Shown: piece after piece, positions 49,424 through 58,637 of the stretch
Layout of the letters: each line of letters begins with the position of its first letter
Numbering within the stretch: position 1 is the first letter of the stretch
Assembly (NCBI GenBank): GCA_049606855.1
Contig: JBMYVY010000001.1
Span: 256,989 to 320,988, forward strand
Direction of reading: 5' to 3'
Origin: JBELHR01 sp049606855
GTDB lineage: Bacteria > Bacteroidota > Bacteroidia > Flavobacteriales > Flavobacteriaceae
DNA length: 64,000 bases
The notes under the pieces: model-generated
Databases searched by the model: none
What the model saw: the letters and a program-made list of their open reading frames with translations, nothing else
What the model was told of the DNA's origin: nothing
Position numbers and translations under genes: made by a program

Positions 49424-49891
49424 CTAAACGAAATCACTTATTGCATCATAAACCAGCCCAGATGATAATTGAGCTCCCTTTTGAATGAGTTCAAACAATT
49501 CCATTTTATAATCCTCTGAAAACTTCTTCGATGCCTTGAAAATCTCTACCTCCTTGGAATTAAGATTATCCATAAGCCATTTGTAATTTTCTTCTCTAAA
49601 AAGATCAAAATCATCTCGATTCACCTTTAGTAGTATTCGATGAAAATCATCCCCGTCAACCTTAAATAGATTCAAACTATTAGGACTCATATGATCCAAA
49701 AATTTTGCTTTTTCTAAGGCACCATCCCAAACAAGGTCACTAAAAATCTCCATCTCTTGCTGAGCTACATGAGGTCGATTCAATTTGATATCCTTCCACT
49801 CTGTTGCATCAATCTCTTGGCTGGCAAGAAAACGTGCAAATTCATCAGCTAGTTCTTCAAACTGCTCCTTTGATAACATTTGGTACTTCAT
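49424..49891 (-). CDS. DUF6495-like protein of unknown function
   Basis: A 155-residue soluble protein rich in charged and aromatic residues, no signal or membrane span. It begins MKYQMLSKEQFEELADEFAR and ends in a helical, acidic half. It recalls the flavobacterial DUF6495 family; the match is from memory. It sits between recQ (3-base gap) and trmH (1-base gap) on the same strand, a constant neighbourhood in relatives as far as I recall. No catalytic pattern is visible. Confidence 0.65.
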   Translation of the reverse strand: MKYQMLSKEQFEELADEFARFLASQEIDATEWKDIKLNRPHVAQQEMEIFSDLVWDGALEKAKFLDHMSPNSLNLFKVDGDDFHRILLKVNRDDFDLFREENYKWLMDNLNSKEVEIFKASKKFSEDYKMELFELIQKGAQLSSGLVYDAISDFV

Positions 49892-49894
49892 AAA

Positions 49895-52087
49895 TTAATT
49901 GGCTACATCATTAATAAATTTGATTCTCATCAATCGCAGTTCTTCTTCGTCATAATCCCCGTCAAATTCATCCAATGCCTCTTGTATTTTGTCGGATTCA
50001 GCTTCCATGAAATAATCGAATATTTCTTCCATTTGGTCTTCGTCCAATATATCTTCTAAATAATAATCAATATTAATCTTTGTTCCTGAGAAAACAATGG
50101 ACTCCAGTATTTTAATAAAGGCATCCATTTCCAACCCTTTGGCCTTGGCAATATCATCCAAAGGAATTTTTTTATCTGTATTTTGAATTACAAATAATTT
50201 CAATCCAGAATTTTCACCTGTTGATTTCACTACTAAATCATCAGCTCTTGTAATACCATTATCCTCAACATAAAGCTTAATTAAATCAATAAAAGGCTTA
50301 CCAAATTTCCTTGCTTTTCCTTCACCTACCCCATGAATGTTCAGCAACTCATCCATCGTAATAGGATATTTGAGGCACATATCTTCAAGTGAGGGATCTT
50401 GAAATACTGCAAAAGGAGGTACTCCATTTTTAGCTCCAACTTTTTTTCTCAGTTCTTTCAATTGCTTCATGAGCAATTTGTCACCTCCGCTAATTTTGCT
50501 AGGCTTAATCACGTTTACTTTATCTTCATCAGAATAAACATGATCATAGGTCATCATAAAAGAACTTGGATTATCGATATAATACCATCCCTTATCCGTC
50601 AGTTTTAATACCCCGTATAGCTCCAATTCTTTTTTCAAAAAATCATTTACAAAGCCCTGTCGAATTAAGGCTATCCAATAACTGATATCCTTGTCTTTTC
50701 CACAGCCAAAAAATGGTTTTTGATCCGTTTTATGAGATTTAAGCATGGCATTTGATTGACCAACCATGGTAGCAGCTAAATCCTTCATTTTGTACTTTTC
50801 CTTAGTATCTCTAACTACCTCTAATAACAAGAGTAATTGATTCTGAGCTTGCTCTCTCTTCTTAGGATTCCTGGTATTATCATCCATATCGGCCCCAAGT
50901 CCATTGACTTCATCAAAATCTTCTCCAAAATAGTGAAGGAGGTACTTTCTTCTGCTCATAGCGGTTTCTGCATAGGCCACAACGTCCTGTAACAAAGCAT
51001 GTCCTATCTCTTGTTCAGCAACAGGCTTACCCGACATGAATTTTTCGAGTTTTTCAATATCCTTGTAGGCATAGAACGCTAAACAATAACCTTCTCCACC
51101 ATCCCTACCGGCACGGCCAGTTTCTTGATAATAACTTTCCAAACTCTTGGGCATGTCATAATGTATGACAAAACGCACATCAGGCTTGTCAATACCCATA
51201 CCAAAAGCTATAGTCGCAACCACTATATCGGCCTCTTCCATCAAAAACATATCTTGGTGCCTAGCTCTTACCTTAGCCTCTAATCCAGCGTGATACGGTA
51301 TCGCATTGAGGCCATTGACTTGAAGCAATTGAGCAACTTCTTCAACCTTCTTACGAGAAAGACAGTAAATTATACCTGATTTACCTTCTCTTTCTCTTAC
51401 AAAACGTATAATGTCACTGTTAACCTGAGCTGTTTTTGGTCGGACTTCATAAAACAGATTTGGTCTATTGAAGGATGCTTTAAAGACATTAGCGTCATGC
51501 ATCCCTAAAGTTTTAATTATATCTTCTTGTACCTTTTCTGTTGCAGTAGCAGTTAAACCAATTACTGGAACATCATCAATCCTTGAAATTATAGACTTTA
51601 AGTTTCTGTACTCTGGTCTGAAAACATGACCCCACTCAGAAATACAATGCGCCTCATCTATAGCTACAAAAGAAAGGCTTTGATCCTTTAAAAAGTCAAC
51701 ATACTCATCTTTAGTAAGCGATTCAGGTGCAACATAAAGTAATTTTGTAACTCCTGATCGGATATCCTCCTTAACACGCTCTACATCCCCTTTGTTTAGA
51801 GATGAATTCAAAACATGTGCGACACCTGAGTGATCAGATATACCACGAATAGCATCTACCTGGTTCTTCATTAGAGCAATCAATGGTGAGACTACAATAG
51901 CTGTCCCCTCACTCATTAGCGCTGGCAGTTGATAACACAAAGACTTCCCTCCTCCTGTAGGCATAATGACAAAAGTGTCATGCCCGGAGAGTATACTTTT
52001 AACAACGTCCTCTTGCAAGCCTCTAAAAACTGAAAACCCAAAATACTTTTTCAGCCCAGCGTACAATTCATTTTCATCTACATTCAT
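49895..52087 (-). CDS. recQ: ATP-dependent DNA helicase RecQ
   Basis: A 730-residue superfamily 2 helicase. Motif I is MPTGGGKSLCYQLPALM, motif II IDEAHCISEWGH, motif III GLTATATEKVQ, motif VI YYQETGRAGRDG. After the helicase core comes the RQC zinc/winged-helix part (CxxC-type cysteines in this region are not well conserved) and an HRDC domain at about 550-625 (YPITMDELLNIHGVGEGKAR). An acidic C-terminal tail (DEFDGDYDEEELRLMRIKFI) is common in Bacteroidota RecQ. It acts in recombination and fork repair. It diverges from tatC. Confidence 0.94.
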   Translation of the reverse strand: MNVDENELYAGLKKYFGFSVFRGLQEDVVKSILSGHDTFVIMPTGGGKSLCYQLPALMSEGTAIVVSPLIALMKNQVDAIRGISDHSGVAHVLNSSLNKGDVERVKEDIRSGVTKLLYVAPESLTKDEYVDFLKDQSLSFVAIDEAHCISEWGHVFRPEYRNLKSIISRIDDVPVIGLTATATEKVQEDIIKTLGMHDANVFKASFNRPNLFYEVRPKTAQVNSDIIRFVREREGKSGIIYCLSRKKVEEVAQLLQVNGLNAIPYHAGLEAKVRARHQDMFLMEEADIVVATIAFGMGIDKPDVRFVIHYDMPKSLESYYQETGRAGRDGGEGYCLAFYAYKDIEKLEKFMSGKPVAEQEIGHALLQDVVAYAETAMSRRKYLLHYFGEDFDEVNGLGADMDDNTRNPKKREQAQNQLLLLLEVVRDTKEKYKMKDLAATMVGQSNAMLKSHKTDQKPFFGCGKDKDISYWIALIRQGFVNDFLKKELELYGVLKLTDKGWYYIDNPSSFMMTYDHVYSDEDKVNVIKPSKISGGDKLLMKQLKELRKKVGAKNGVPPFAVFQDPSLEDMCLKYPITMDELLNIHGVGEGKARKFGKPFIDLIKLYVEDNGITRADDLVVKSTGENSGLKLFVIQNTDKKIPLDDIAKAKGLEMDAFIKILESIVFSGTKINIDYYLEDILDEDQMEEIFDYFMEAESDKIQEALDEFDGDYDEEELRLMRIKFINDVAN

Positions 52088-52110
52088 TGTTGAAATTATC
52101 TATTTTTAGA

Positions 52111-52118
52111 TACATTTG
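52111..52118 (+). promoter_or_regulatory. Possible -7 promoter element upstream of tatC
   Basis: TACATTTG on the plus strand matches TAnnTTTG in the 162-base recQ/tatC gap. It is 132 bases before the tatC start, so the leader would be long. No better element is closer. Confidence 0.3.
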
Positions 52119-52249
52119 CTGTCGTTATTAGCGTTTAGCTCTTAAAGTAAATTTAACATAAATATTTATTTATTACAATGTTTAGAAAGGCTTTAGTTTA
52201 AATTTAAGTCTTTTATAAACAGATTGTTAGTTCAAATTGAATTCAATTT

Positions 52250-53080
52250 ATGGCGAATAATAAAAATGAAATGTCTTTTTTGGGACATTTGGAAGAACTG
52301 CGGTGGCACTTAGTTCGCTCATTTGTAGCGATCTTTGCACTGGCAGTTGTACTTTTCATATTTCAAACTCAAGTTTATGAGTATTTTCTTCTGGCACACC
52401 TCAAACCAGACTTCATTACCTATCAATGGTTTTGCGAAGCTTTTGGCAGTATTGGAATTGAAAGTAGTTTTTGTAATGTAAACTTTCCTCAGAAATTACA
52501 AAGTTTATCATTGACCAACCAATTGATGAATTCTCTTTGGACTTCAGCCATTTTAGGCTTAATCCTAGCCTTCCCATACATTATCTATGAACTTTGGAAG
52601 TTTATAGCTCCTGGGCTGCATGAAAATGAAAGAAAAAACTCAAGAGGGTTTATTTTTGTTACCTCATTTCTCTTTTTTCTTGGACTTTTATTCAGTTATT
52701 TCATCATTTGTCCAATGTCTGTTTATTTCTTCTACAATTATCAAATTACCGATTTGATTGTTAATAATTTTCAATTTGAGTCTTATATATCGATAATTAC
52801 TAACGCCTTGTTGGGGATTTCCCTGGTCTTTGAGCTTCCTGTATTAATCTATTTTCTATCTAAAGCAGGGCTTGTTACACCTCAATTCTTGAAGACCTAC
52901 AGAAAACACGCCTTAGTGGTAATTTTAATATTATCGGCAATTATTACTCCTCCTGATATAGCAAGTCAGATAATTGTTTCAATTCCTGTGATGTTCCTCT
53001 ATGAAATTGGGATTTATATCTCTAAATTTGTAGAGAAGAAAAGATTAAAAAAAGAGAAACAATTATCCAATGTCAAATAA
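52250..53080 (+). CDS. tatC: Sec-independent protein translocase TatC
   Basis: A 276-residue core subunit of the twin-arginine translocase with six membrane spans. The N-terminal signal-recognition motif is MSFLGHLEELRWHLVRSFVA with the conserved Glu. The periplasmic loop and IAPGLHENERKNSRGFIFVT after the second span are typical; so is the VTPQFLKTYRKHALVVILIL stretch and the ITPPDIASQIIVSIPVMFLY end. No tatA gene is adjacent. It overlaps the following AhpD-like gene by 11 bases. Confidence 0.95.
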   Translation: MANNKNEMSFLGHLEELRWHLVRSFVAIFALAVVLFIFQTQVYEYFLLAHLKPDFITYQWFCEAFGSIGIESSFCNVNFPQKLQSLSLTNQLMNSLWTSAILGLILAFPYIIYELWKFIAPGLHENERKNSRGFIFVTSFLFFLGLLFSYFIICPMSVYFFYNYQITDLIVNNFQFESYISIITNALLGISLVFELPVLIYFLSKAGLVTPQFLKTYRKHALVVILILSAIITPPDIASQIIVSIPVMFLYEIGIYISKFVEKKRLKKEKQLSNVK

Positions 53081-53417
53081 AGTAGACGAATTTGAGGCTT
53101 ACAGAGATAAAATGAATAAAAAAATTCTCTCTGAAGACAATAAAGTAATAAAACGTATCTTTAATCTAGATACAAATGCCTTTAAACCTGGACATTTAGA
53201 CGAAAATACAAAAGAGTTGTTAGGTTTAGTAGCTTCAGTAGTTTTGAGATGTGATGACTGCGTAGCCTATCACTTGCAAACTTGTCATAAACTCGGAATA
53301 ACCAAGGAACAAGTAATGGAAACCTTATCAATTGGCACTCTAATTGGAGGAACAATTGTTATTCCACATCTAAGGAGGGCTTACGAGTTTTGGGAAGATT
53401 TGGAGGCAAAAAATTAA
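53070..53417 (+). CDS. Carboxymuconolactone decarboxylase (AhpD-like) family protein
   Basis: A 115-residue all-alpha protein with the AhpD-type redox site CDDCVAYHLQTCHKLGI (about 70-86), carrying the CxxC and the conserved His. The N-terminal half is charged; ETLSIGTLIGGTIVIPHLRR follows the site. Members act as thiol peroxidase partners or are of unknown role. It overlaps tatC by 11 bases and precedes lptB by 4 bases, so it is translated from the same transcript. Confidence 0.88.
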   Translation: MSNKVDEFEAYRDKMNKKILSEDNKVIKRIFNLDTNAFKPGHLDENTKELLGLVASVVLRCDDCVAYHLQTCHKLGITKEQVMETLSIGTLIGGTIVIPHLRRAYEFWEDLEAKN

Positions 53418-53421
53418 ATAA

Positions 53422-54159
53422 ATGAAATTAATAGCAAATAATATTCAAAAAATTTACGGCAGTCGAAAGGTTGTGAAGGGAGTTTCATTAGAGGTTGAGC
53501 AAGGAGAAATCATAGGTCTTCTTGGCCCAAATGGAGCTGGAAAGACAACTTCATTCTACATGATTGTGGGAATGGTTCAGCCAAATTTTGGAAGTATCTA
53601 TTTGGATGATAAAGAAATTACTAAATTCCCGATGTACAAAAGGGCTCAAAATGGAGTTGGGTATTTAGCTCAAGAAGCATCAGTATTCAGAAAACTATCT
53701 GTTGAGGACAATATTCTTTCTGTACTTCAATTTACTGGAAGAACAAAAAATGAACAAAAAGAGAAACTTGAATCATTAATTGAAGAATTTTCTCTTGGCC
53801 ATGTAAGAAAAAATCGAGGAGACTTACTCTCAGGGGGTGAACGAAGAAGAACTGAGATTGCCAGATGCCTTGCTTCAGACCCAAAATTCATTTTGTTAGA
53901 TGAGCCTTTCGCAGGTGTAGATCCTATTGCTGTTGAAGATATTCAAAGTATTGTTGCGCATTTAAAAGACAAGAATATTGGAATACTTATTACCGATCAC
54001 AATGTTCAAGAGACCTTAGCAATTACTGACCGGACCTATTTGATGTTTGAAGGGAGTATTCTTAAAGAAGGAACACCAGAGGAATTAGCTCAAGATGAAA
54101 CGGTAAGACGTGTGTACTTGGGGGAAAGTTTTCAGCTTAAAGAAAACCGCTTTAAGTAA
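53422..54159 (+). CDS. lptB: LPS export ABC transporter ATP-binding protein
   Basis: A 245-residue ATPase of the Lpt pathway that drives LPS from inner to outer membrane. It has Walker A GPNGAGKTTSFYMIVGMV, GYLAQEASVFRKLSVEDNIL (Q-loop), the signature LSGGERRRTEIARCL, Walker B KFILLDEPFAGVDPIAVEDI and the switch His in LITDHNVQET. The FRKLSVEDN stretch separates LptB from other ABC ATPases. It overlaps the 3' end of the converging pssA by 8 bases. Confidence 0.95.
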   Translation: MKLIANNIQKIYGSRKVVKGVSLEVEQGEIIGLLGPNGAGKTTSFYMIVGMVQPNFGSIYLDDKEITKFPMYKRAQNGVGYLAQEASVFRKLSVEDNILSVLQFTGRTKNEQKEKLESLIEEFSLGHVRKNRGDLLSGGERRRTEIARCLASDPKFILLDEPFAGVDPIAVEDIQSIVAHLKDKNIGILITDHNVQETLAITDRTYLMFEGSILKEGTPEELAQDETVRRVYLGESFQLKENRFK

Positions 54160-54838
54160 ACTTATTTTTTAAAATAGACCACAGTACATAGAGTAAAATT
54201 ATCCATGACATACTTGCTATACCTAGAATTACTACTAGCGCTGTGACAAAAATCAAAAAGACAAAAGTCCATTTATTATCTTTCCAAGAATAATTCTTGA
54301 ATTTTAACGAGAACAAAGGTATTTCCGCATTGAGAATTATACACCCAAAAATCCCGACTGCATAAACAAGAGCTAGACTCAATTCAAAAGGCATAAAGAC
54401 CATCCCCCCTATCAACAACGCATTTGCAGGAGTTGGCAAGCCTATGAAAGAATCGGTTTGCCTTGTATCAATATTAAACTTAGCCAATCTATAAGCCGAA
54501 GCAAGCGGACATAAAAAAGCTATAAATGGCCAAGGAATAAATTCTTGAGATTCAAAAAAATTATAATCAAACCCTCTGGAGAGCAATACAAACCATATCA
54601 TTCCTGGCGCAACTCCTGAAGTAACTACATCAGCAAGCGAGTCGAGTTGTTTCCCAAGCTCTCCTTGAACATTTAAAAGTCTCGCGACAAAACCATCGAA
54701 AAAATCAAATAAAATCCCTGCCATTATGCAATAAACTGCAAATTTCAAATCACCTACAACTGCAAAAAGAATTGCGAAAAGACCTGCTGACAAATTCATT
54801 AAGGTCAATAAGTTCGGAACGTGTTTTTTCAAGATCAA
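54152..54838 (-). CDS. pssA: CDP-alcohol phosphatidyltransferase, probable phosphatidylserine synthase
   Basis: A 228-residue membrane enzyme with about six spans. The CDP-alcohol phosphatidyltransferase signature D-G-x2-A-R-x8-G-x3-D-x3-D is seen as FFDGFVARLLNVQGELGKQL continuing DSLADVVTSGVAPG. The N-terminal VPNLLTLMNLSAGLFAILFA is typical of type II PssA in this phylum. It converts CDP-diacylglycerol and serine to phosphatidylserine. Exact alcohol specificity is inferred from family resemblance. It is monocistronic. Confidence 0.9.
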   Translation of the reverse strand: MILKKHVPNLLTLMNLSAGLFAILFAVVGDLKFAVYCIMAGILFDFFDGFVARLLNVQGELGKQLDSLADVVTSGVAPGMIWFVLLSRGFDYNFFESQEFIPWPFIAFLCPLASAYRLAKFNIDTRQTDSFIGLPTPANALLIGGMVFMPFELSLALVYAVGIFGCIILNAEIPLFSLKFKNYSWKDNKWTFVFLIFVTALVVILGIASMSWIILLYVLWSILKNKFT

Positions 54839-54846
54839 TAATTTTG
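54839..54846 (+). promoter_or_regulatory. Possible -7 promoter element of the DUF4105 gene
   Basis: TAATTTTG on the plus strand fits TAnnTTTG and is 62 bases before the start at 54908, next to the pssA start codon on the other strand. Confidence 0.4.
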
Positions 54847-54907
54847 AGTAAAAATACAGAATTCAACCCAAATAACTATCTTTAGACTTTATAATCGACC
54901 TCTATAC

Positions 54908-56011
54908 ATGAGATTTACTTTTCTATTTATTATTTTTATTAGCCTTAGTTCCCATGCCCAAAACAGCGAGTTATCTGTACTAACCTGCGGCCCTGGAACA
55001 GAACTTTACTCGACCTTTGGTCATTCCGCATTTCGATTAAAAGACCCAAGTCGGGGAATTGATCGTGTCTACAATTACGGAATGTTCGATTTCAGGACAG
55101 AGGGCTTCTATTTAAAGTTTGTTCAAGGAAAACTACCATATATGCTAGGAGCTTATGATTATAGTCATTTTTATCGTTCATATTTACAAGAGGGACGATG
55201 GATAAAAGAACAAAAACTAGATTTGAGTCAAGAAGAATTGAATGAAATAGTTTCTTTTCTAAATCACAACGCTACCGGGGATAATCGGTTTTATATGTAT
55301 GATTTTTTTAAAGATAACTGTGCCACAAAAATCGCAGAGGTCCTGAATAAAAACATAGATAGGCCTGTGAATTACAACTTTGATTTTTTTAACAGTGAAG
55401 ACACTTACAGAACTTTACTACACGGTAAACTTGAAAGCAAACCTTGGTCAAAATTCGGGATAGATCTTGCTCTTGGATCACTTATTGACAAAGATTTAAA
55501 ACCACAAGATTATCAATTTTTACCAGATTATCTCATGCAATCATTTAATGGTTCAGCAATTGCTGGAGAACCAAAGACTATATTGAATGAAAAATTTAAA
55601 GAGCAAAAGAGTTTAATCAGTGGCCCATATTTAATCTTTCTAGGGCTTTTAATTCTTGGTATATTATGGACTTATTTTAGCCTAAGCCCAGTATATTTTG
55701 ATCTGCCTTTATTTTTTACTGTTGCTCTAGTTGGAATCGTATTAACGTTTTTGTGGTTTGGTACCGACCATTACGCAACAAAGATGAATTGGAATATTCT
55801 TTGGCTTAGCGTAATTCCAATAATCGCCTATTTTAGAAAAAATAAATTTCTCGTACACCTTAGTATTAGCCTAATGATCCTATGCCTTGTTTTGGACATA
55901 ATCGGCGCGCAGGTTCTTCCCGAAGGTAGTTATTTCTTAATGAGTTTAATGAGTTTAAGACTTTTAGAGCGCACTTATGATTTGAGTAAACTCAAAAGAG
56001 CGAGTTCATAA
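54908..56011 (+). CDS. DUF4105 (Lnb N-terminal-like) membrane protein
   Basis: A 367-residue envelope protein. A signal peptide (about 1-18) leads a periplasmic domain with LTCGPGTELYSTFGHSAFRL and FYMYDFFKDNCATKIAEVLN, which keep the His and Cys of the NlpC/P60-like DUF4105 fold. Four or five membrane spans occupy the C-terminal third (about 235-350). Relatives include the N-terminal domain of Lnb lipoprotein N-acyltransferase-type proteins, but transferase activity here is not shown. Its 3' end overlaps aroQ by 37 bases. Confidence 0.85.
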   Translation: MRFTFLFIIFISLSSHAQNSELSVLTCGPGTELYSTFGHSAFRLKDPSRGIDRVYNYGMFDFRTEGFYLKFVQGKLPYMLGAYDYSHFYRSYLQEGRWIKEQKLDLSQEELNEIVSFLNHNATGDNRFYMYDFFKDNCATKIAEVLNKNIDRPVNYNFDFFNSEDTYRTLLHGKLESKPWSKFGIDLALGSLIDKDLKPQDYQFLPDYLMQSFNGSAIAGEPKTILNEKFKEQKSLISGPYLIFLGLLILGILWTYFSLSPVYFDLPLFFTVALVGIVLTFLWFGTDHYATKMNWNILWLSVIPIIAYFRKNKFLVHLSISLMILCLVLDIIGAQVLPEGSYFLMSLMSLRLLERTYDLSKLKRASS

Positions 56012-56394
56012 CTTTTTAAGCCAAAACCAGATATAATACCTTGACAGACTGGGGAGAGAAAACTATTCTTTCTGAATGACTCTCTAGCGTAAACATTACT
56101 GATATGGACTTCAATTACCGGAGATTTTATTCCTGATATGGCATCAGCCAAAGCTACTGAAGTGTGTGTATAAGCCCCCGCATTGAATAAAATGGCATCG
56201 ACCTTAAATCCATATTCATGAAGTGCATCAATGAGTGCTCCTTCTGAATTCGATTGAATATAGTGGAATTTAACTTCTGGATATTTAGCCACCAGATCCT
56301 TAAAATAACTATTAAAATCTTGTGAACCGTAAATTCCTGGTTCCCTGTTTCCTAATAAATTTAAGTTGGGTCCGTTTAAAATAAGTACATCCAT
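55975..56394 (-). CDS. aroQ: Type II 3-dehydroquinate dehydratase
   Basis: A 139-residue dodecameric dehydratase of the shikimate pathway. The N-terminal MDVLILNGPNLNLLGNREPG carries the substrate Asn and Arg, with the active-site Tyr in GIYGSQDF. The FNAGAYTHTSVALADAI and EVHISNVYARESFRKNSFLS motifs hold the catalytic His and second Arg. Its 3' end overlaps the converging DUF4105 gene by 37 bases and its promoter reaches into xerD. Confidence 0.96.
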   Translation of the reverse strand: MDVLILNGPNLNLLGNREPGIYGSQDFNSYFKDLVAKYPEVKFHYIQSNSEGALIDALHEYGFKVDAILFNAGAYTHTSVALADAISGIKSPVIEVHISNVYARESFRKNSFLSPVCQGIISGFGLKSYELALLSLLKS

Positions 56395-56409
56395 TAGTTA
56401 AGTTTTAAA

Positions 56410-56443
56410 CAAATATATAAATTTAGCCTATGAAATGGTCAAA
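56410..56443 (-). promoter_or_regulatory. Promoter of aroQ (-33/-7)
   Basis: On the minus strand TTTG (56440-56443), 22 bases, then TATATTTG (56410-56417), 16 bases before the aroQ start. The -33 element lies within the first codons of the divergent xerD gene. Confidence 0.6.
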
Positions 56444-57320
56444 GCATTTAAAATCCTTCGAGAACTATCTTAACTTAGAATTGGGACTCAGTAAGCACAG
56501 TATGCTTGCATATTCTAAGGATGTAAATCAATTGGCTGAGTTTTATATGGATTCTGATCCTATATATTTGGACAAATCACAAATCACGACATACTTATAT
56601 GAGATCGCAAAGGTCCTTGACCCCAAGACCCAAGCCCGAAAACTCTCTAGCATAAGACAGTTTTACAAATACTTGATTCTAAATAATACTATTGAGTCAA
56701 ACCCTTGCGAAAGTATTGAAAGCCCAAAATACAGTCGTAAAATACCAGACACTCTATCCACGGATGAAATTGATCAACTCATCGATGCTATTGACTACTC
56801 CTCTGAACAAGCTTATAGAAATAGAGCTATTTTGGAAACACTCTATGGGTGTGGCCTAAGAGTAAGCGAATTGGTAGAATTACGTTTTTCAAATTTGAGT
56901 TTCGAACAAGAAATCATTCGAGTCCAAGGAAAAGGTAATAAGGATAGAATTATCCCTATTGCACCATATACCATAAATTGTATTGAGGATTATATTGAAA
57001 TTGAACGAAATCAGCTACCAATTAAGCCGGCCTATGCGGATCATGTATTTTTAAACCGTCGCGGAGCGAAATTGACTCGTGTAATGATTTTTACCATAGT
57101 TAAAAACCTAGGAATCAAGATCAACTTAAACAAAACCATTTCACCACACACTTTTCGTCATTCTTTTGCCAGCCACTTGCTGGCCAGTGGTGCAGATTTA
57201 ATGGCCATTCAACAAATGATGGGGCATGAAAGTATTACCACAACGGAAGTCTATCTTCATATTGACCAATCAAAAGTCAAAGAAATTTTGGAAAGCCATC
57301 ATCCTAGAGGTAAAAATTAA
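56430..57320 (+). CDS. xerD: Site-specific tyrosine recombinase XerD-like
   Basis: A 296-residue tyrosine recombinase for chromosome dimer resolution. The SAM-like core-binding N-terminal domain (about 5-85) precedes the catalytic domain with GCGLRVSELVELRFSNLS (first Arg), GKGNKDRIIPIAP (Lys), SPHTFRHSFASHLLASGADL (HxxR), the MMGHES His and TTTEVYLHID with the nucleophilic Tyr. All catalytic residues are intact. Length and context fit the housekeeping Xer rather than an integrase; no attachment site is visible. Confidence 0.92.
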   Translation: MKWSKHLKSFENYLNLELGLSKHSMLAYSKDVNQLAEFYMDSDPIYLDKSQITTYLYEIAKVLDPKTQARKLSSIRQFYKYLILNNTIESNPCESIESPKYSRKIPDTLSTDEIDQLIDAIDYSSEQAYRNRAILETLYGCGLRVSELVELRFSNLSFEQEIIRVQGKGNKDRIIPIAPYTINCIEDYIEIERNQLPIKPAYADHVFLNRRGAKLTRVMIFTIVKNLGIKINLNKTISPHTFRHSFASHLLASGADLMAIQQMMGHESITTTEVYLHIDQSKVKEILESHHPRGKN

Positions 57321-57346
57321 TATATTGCTTGTCTAAGCAAACCAAA

Positions 57347-58633
57347 ATGACAAAAAAATTCCAGTTAGGACTCTGGTCAGCAACCGCCATGGTTATTGGT
57401 AATATGATTGGAAGTGGAGTCTTTTTATTACCTACAACACTCGCCCCTTATGGTTGGATTTCTTATATCGCATGGACTTGTTCTGCTGTTGGCGCAATAT
57501 TACTAGCACTTGTATTTGGAAATTTAGCAAAGCTGGATCCAAATCAAACAGGAGGGCCTTACGCGTATACCAAATCAGGATTAGGGAAATTTCCAGGCTT
57601 TTTAGTTGCCTGGGGCTATTGGATAAGTATTTGGTGCACAAATGCAGCCATAGCTGTTGCCTTGGTAGGCTATCTCGAGGTGTTTTTTCCAAGCTTAGGA
57701 ACAAACAAATTAGCAGCCATTATTACTGGACTGAGTTTCATTTGGGTTTTGACCTTTCTTAACACCAAATCTTTAAAGGAAATTTTACTGGTTCAAAGAA
57801 TCACAACTTTCTTAAAACTGACTCCAATTTTACTATTAGGTATCTTGGGATTGTTCTATTTGAATTTTGATTTTGAATCAAGTAAAATAATGCAAGAAGG
57901 ATCTTTATTTGAATTAATCACATCGGCTACTACTCTGACCTTTTTCGCTTTTTTAGGTATGGAAAGTGCAACAATTGTAAGTTCAGACACAAAAAATCCA
58001 GAAAAAAACGTAAACCGCGCTACTTTATTAGGGACTTTAATTACTGGACTGGCGTATTTATTGAGTTATCTCGTTATTTCTCAAACTCTAGACCAAGAAC
58101 TATTAATGAATTCGAATGCGCCATTTGCAGATACCGCTGGTGTGATTTGGGGGGATTCAGCGCGATATTTTATAGCGGCGGCTGCTGTAATCGCCACTGT
58201 GGGAGCCTTAAACGGATGGCTGCTTATACAATCCAAAATCCCATTTGCTGCAGCAAGCGATGAGTTGTTTCCAAAGATATTTTCAAAAACAAATTCTAAT
58301 AATATTCCTATAGCTGGAATTCTAATTTCAAGTGCATTGGTTTCATTACTCATGCTATTGAATTATTCAAAGACTTTGGTTCAAGCATTTAGTTTTATGA
58401 TGAAACTGTCAACACTTAGTGTAATTACTCCATATTTATTTTCAACAAGTGTTTTGGTACTTTGGACCTATCAACGAAAATTAAAACATAAAAAACGTAT
58501 TTTAGTTTTAAGTGCTTTTGCATTATTATTTTCACTTTGGATGGTAATGGGTTCAGGGCTAGAAATTGTCCTTTGGGGGCTCTTCCTATTAGCACTAGGC
58601 TTGCCAGTATATGTTTATTTAAAAAAGAATTGA
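57347..58633 (+). CDS. APC-family amino acid permease
   Basis: A 428-residue transporter with about 12 membrane spans. Signatures: MVIGNMIGSGVFLLPTTLAP at the first span, GGPYAYTKSGLGKFPGFLVA, FFAFLGMESATIVSSDTKNP for the sixth-span substrate region, and WLLIQSKIPFAAASDELFPK. It resembles arginine/agmatine or cationic antiporter relatives, but substrate cannot be read. I use the ATG at 57347; an in-frame TTG at 57329 is less likely. It is followed 4 bases later by a Rieske oxygenase gene, suggesting import of the oxygenase substrate. Confidence 0.88.
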   Translation: MTKKFQLGLWSATAMVIGNMIGSGVFLLPTTLAPYGWISYIAWTCSAVGAILLALVFGNLAKLDPNQTGGPYAYTKSGLGKFPGFLVAWGYWISIWCTNAAIAVALVGYLEVFFPSLGTNKLAAIITGLSFIWVLTFLNTKSLKEILLVQRITTFLKLTPILLLGILGLFYLNFDFESSKIMQEGSLFELITSATTLTFFAFLGMESATIVSSDTKNPEKNVNRATLLGTLITGLAYLLSYLVISQTLDQELLMNSNAPFADTAGVIWGDSARYFIAAAAVIATVGALNGWLLIQSKIPFAAASDELFPKIFSKTNSNNIPIAGILISSALVSLLMLLNYSKTLVQAFSFMMKLSTLSVITPYLFSTSVLVLWTYQRKLKHKKRILVLSAFALLFSLWMVMGSGLEIVLWGLFLLALGLPVYVYLKKN

Positions 58634-58637
58634 TCAC

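Noticed and set aside
56418..56425. TAAATTTA as -7 element of xerD
   Set aside because: It lacks the final G and is only 4 bases before the start codon, which would place the transcript start on the ATG.
56430..57320. xerD as integrase of a mobile element
   Set aside because: No attachment repeats, excisionase or cargo genes lie nearby, and length and motifs fit the housekeeping XerD.
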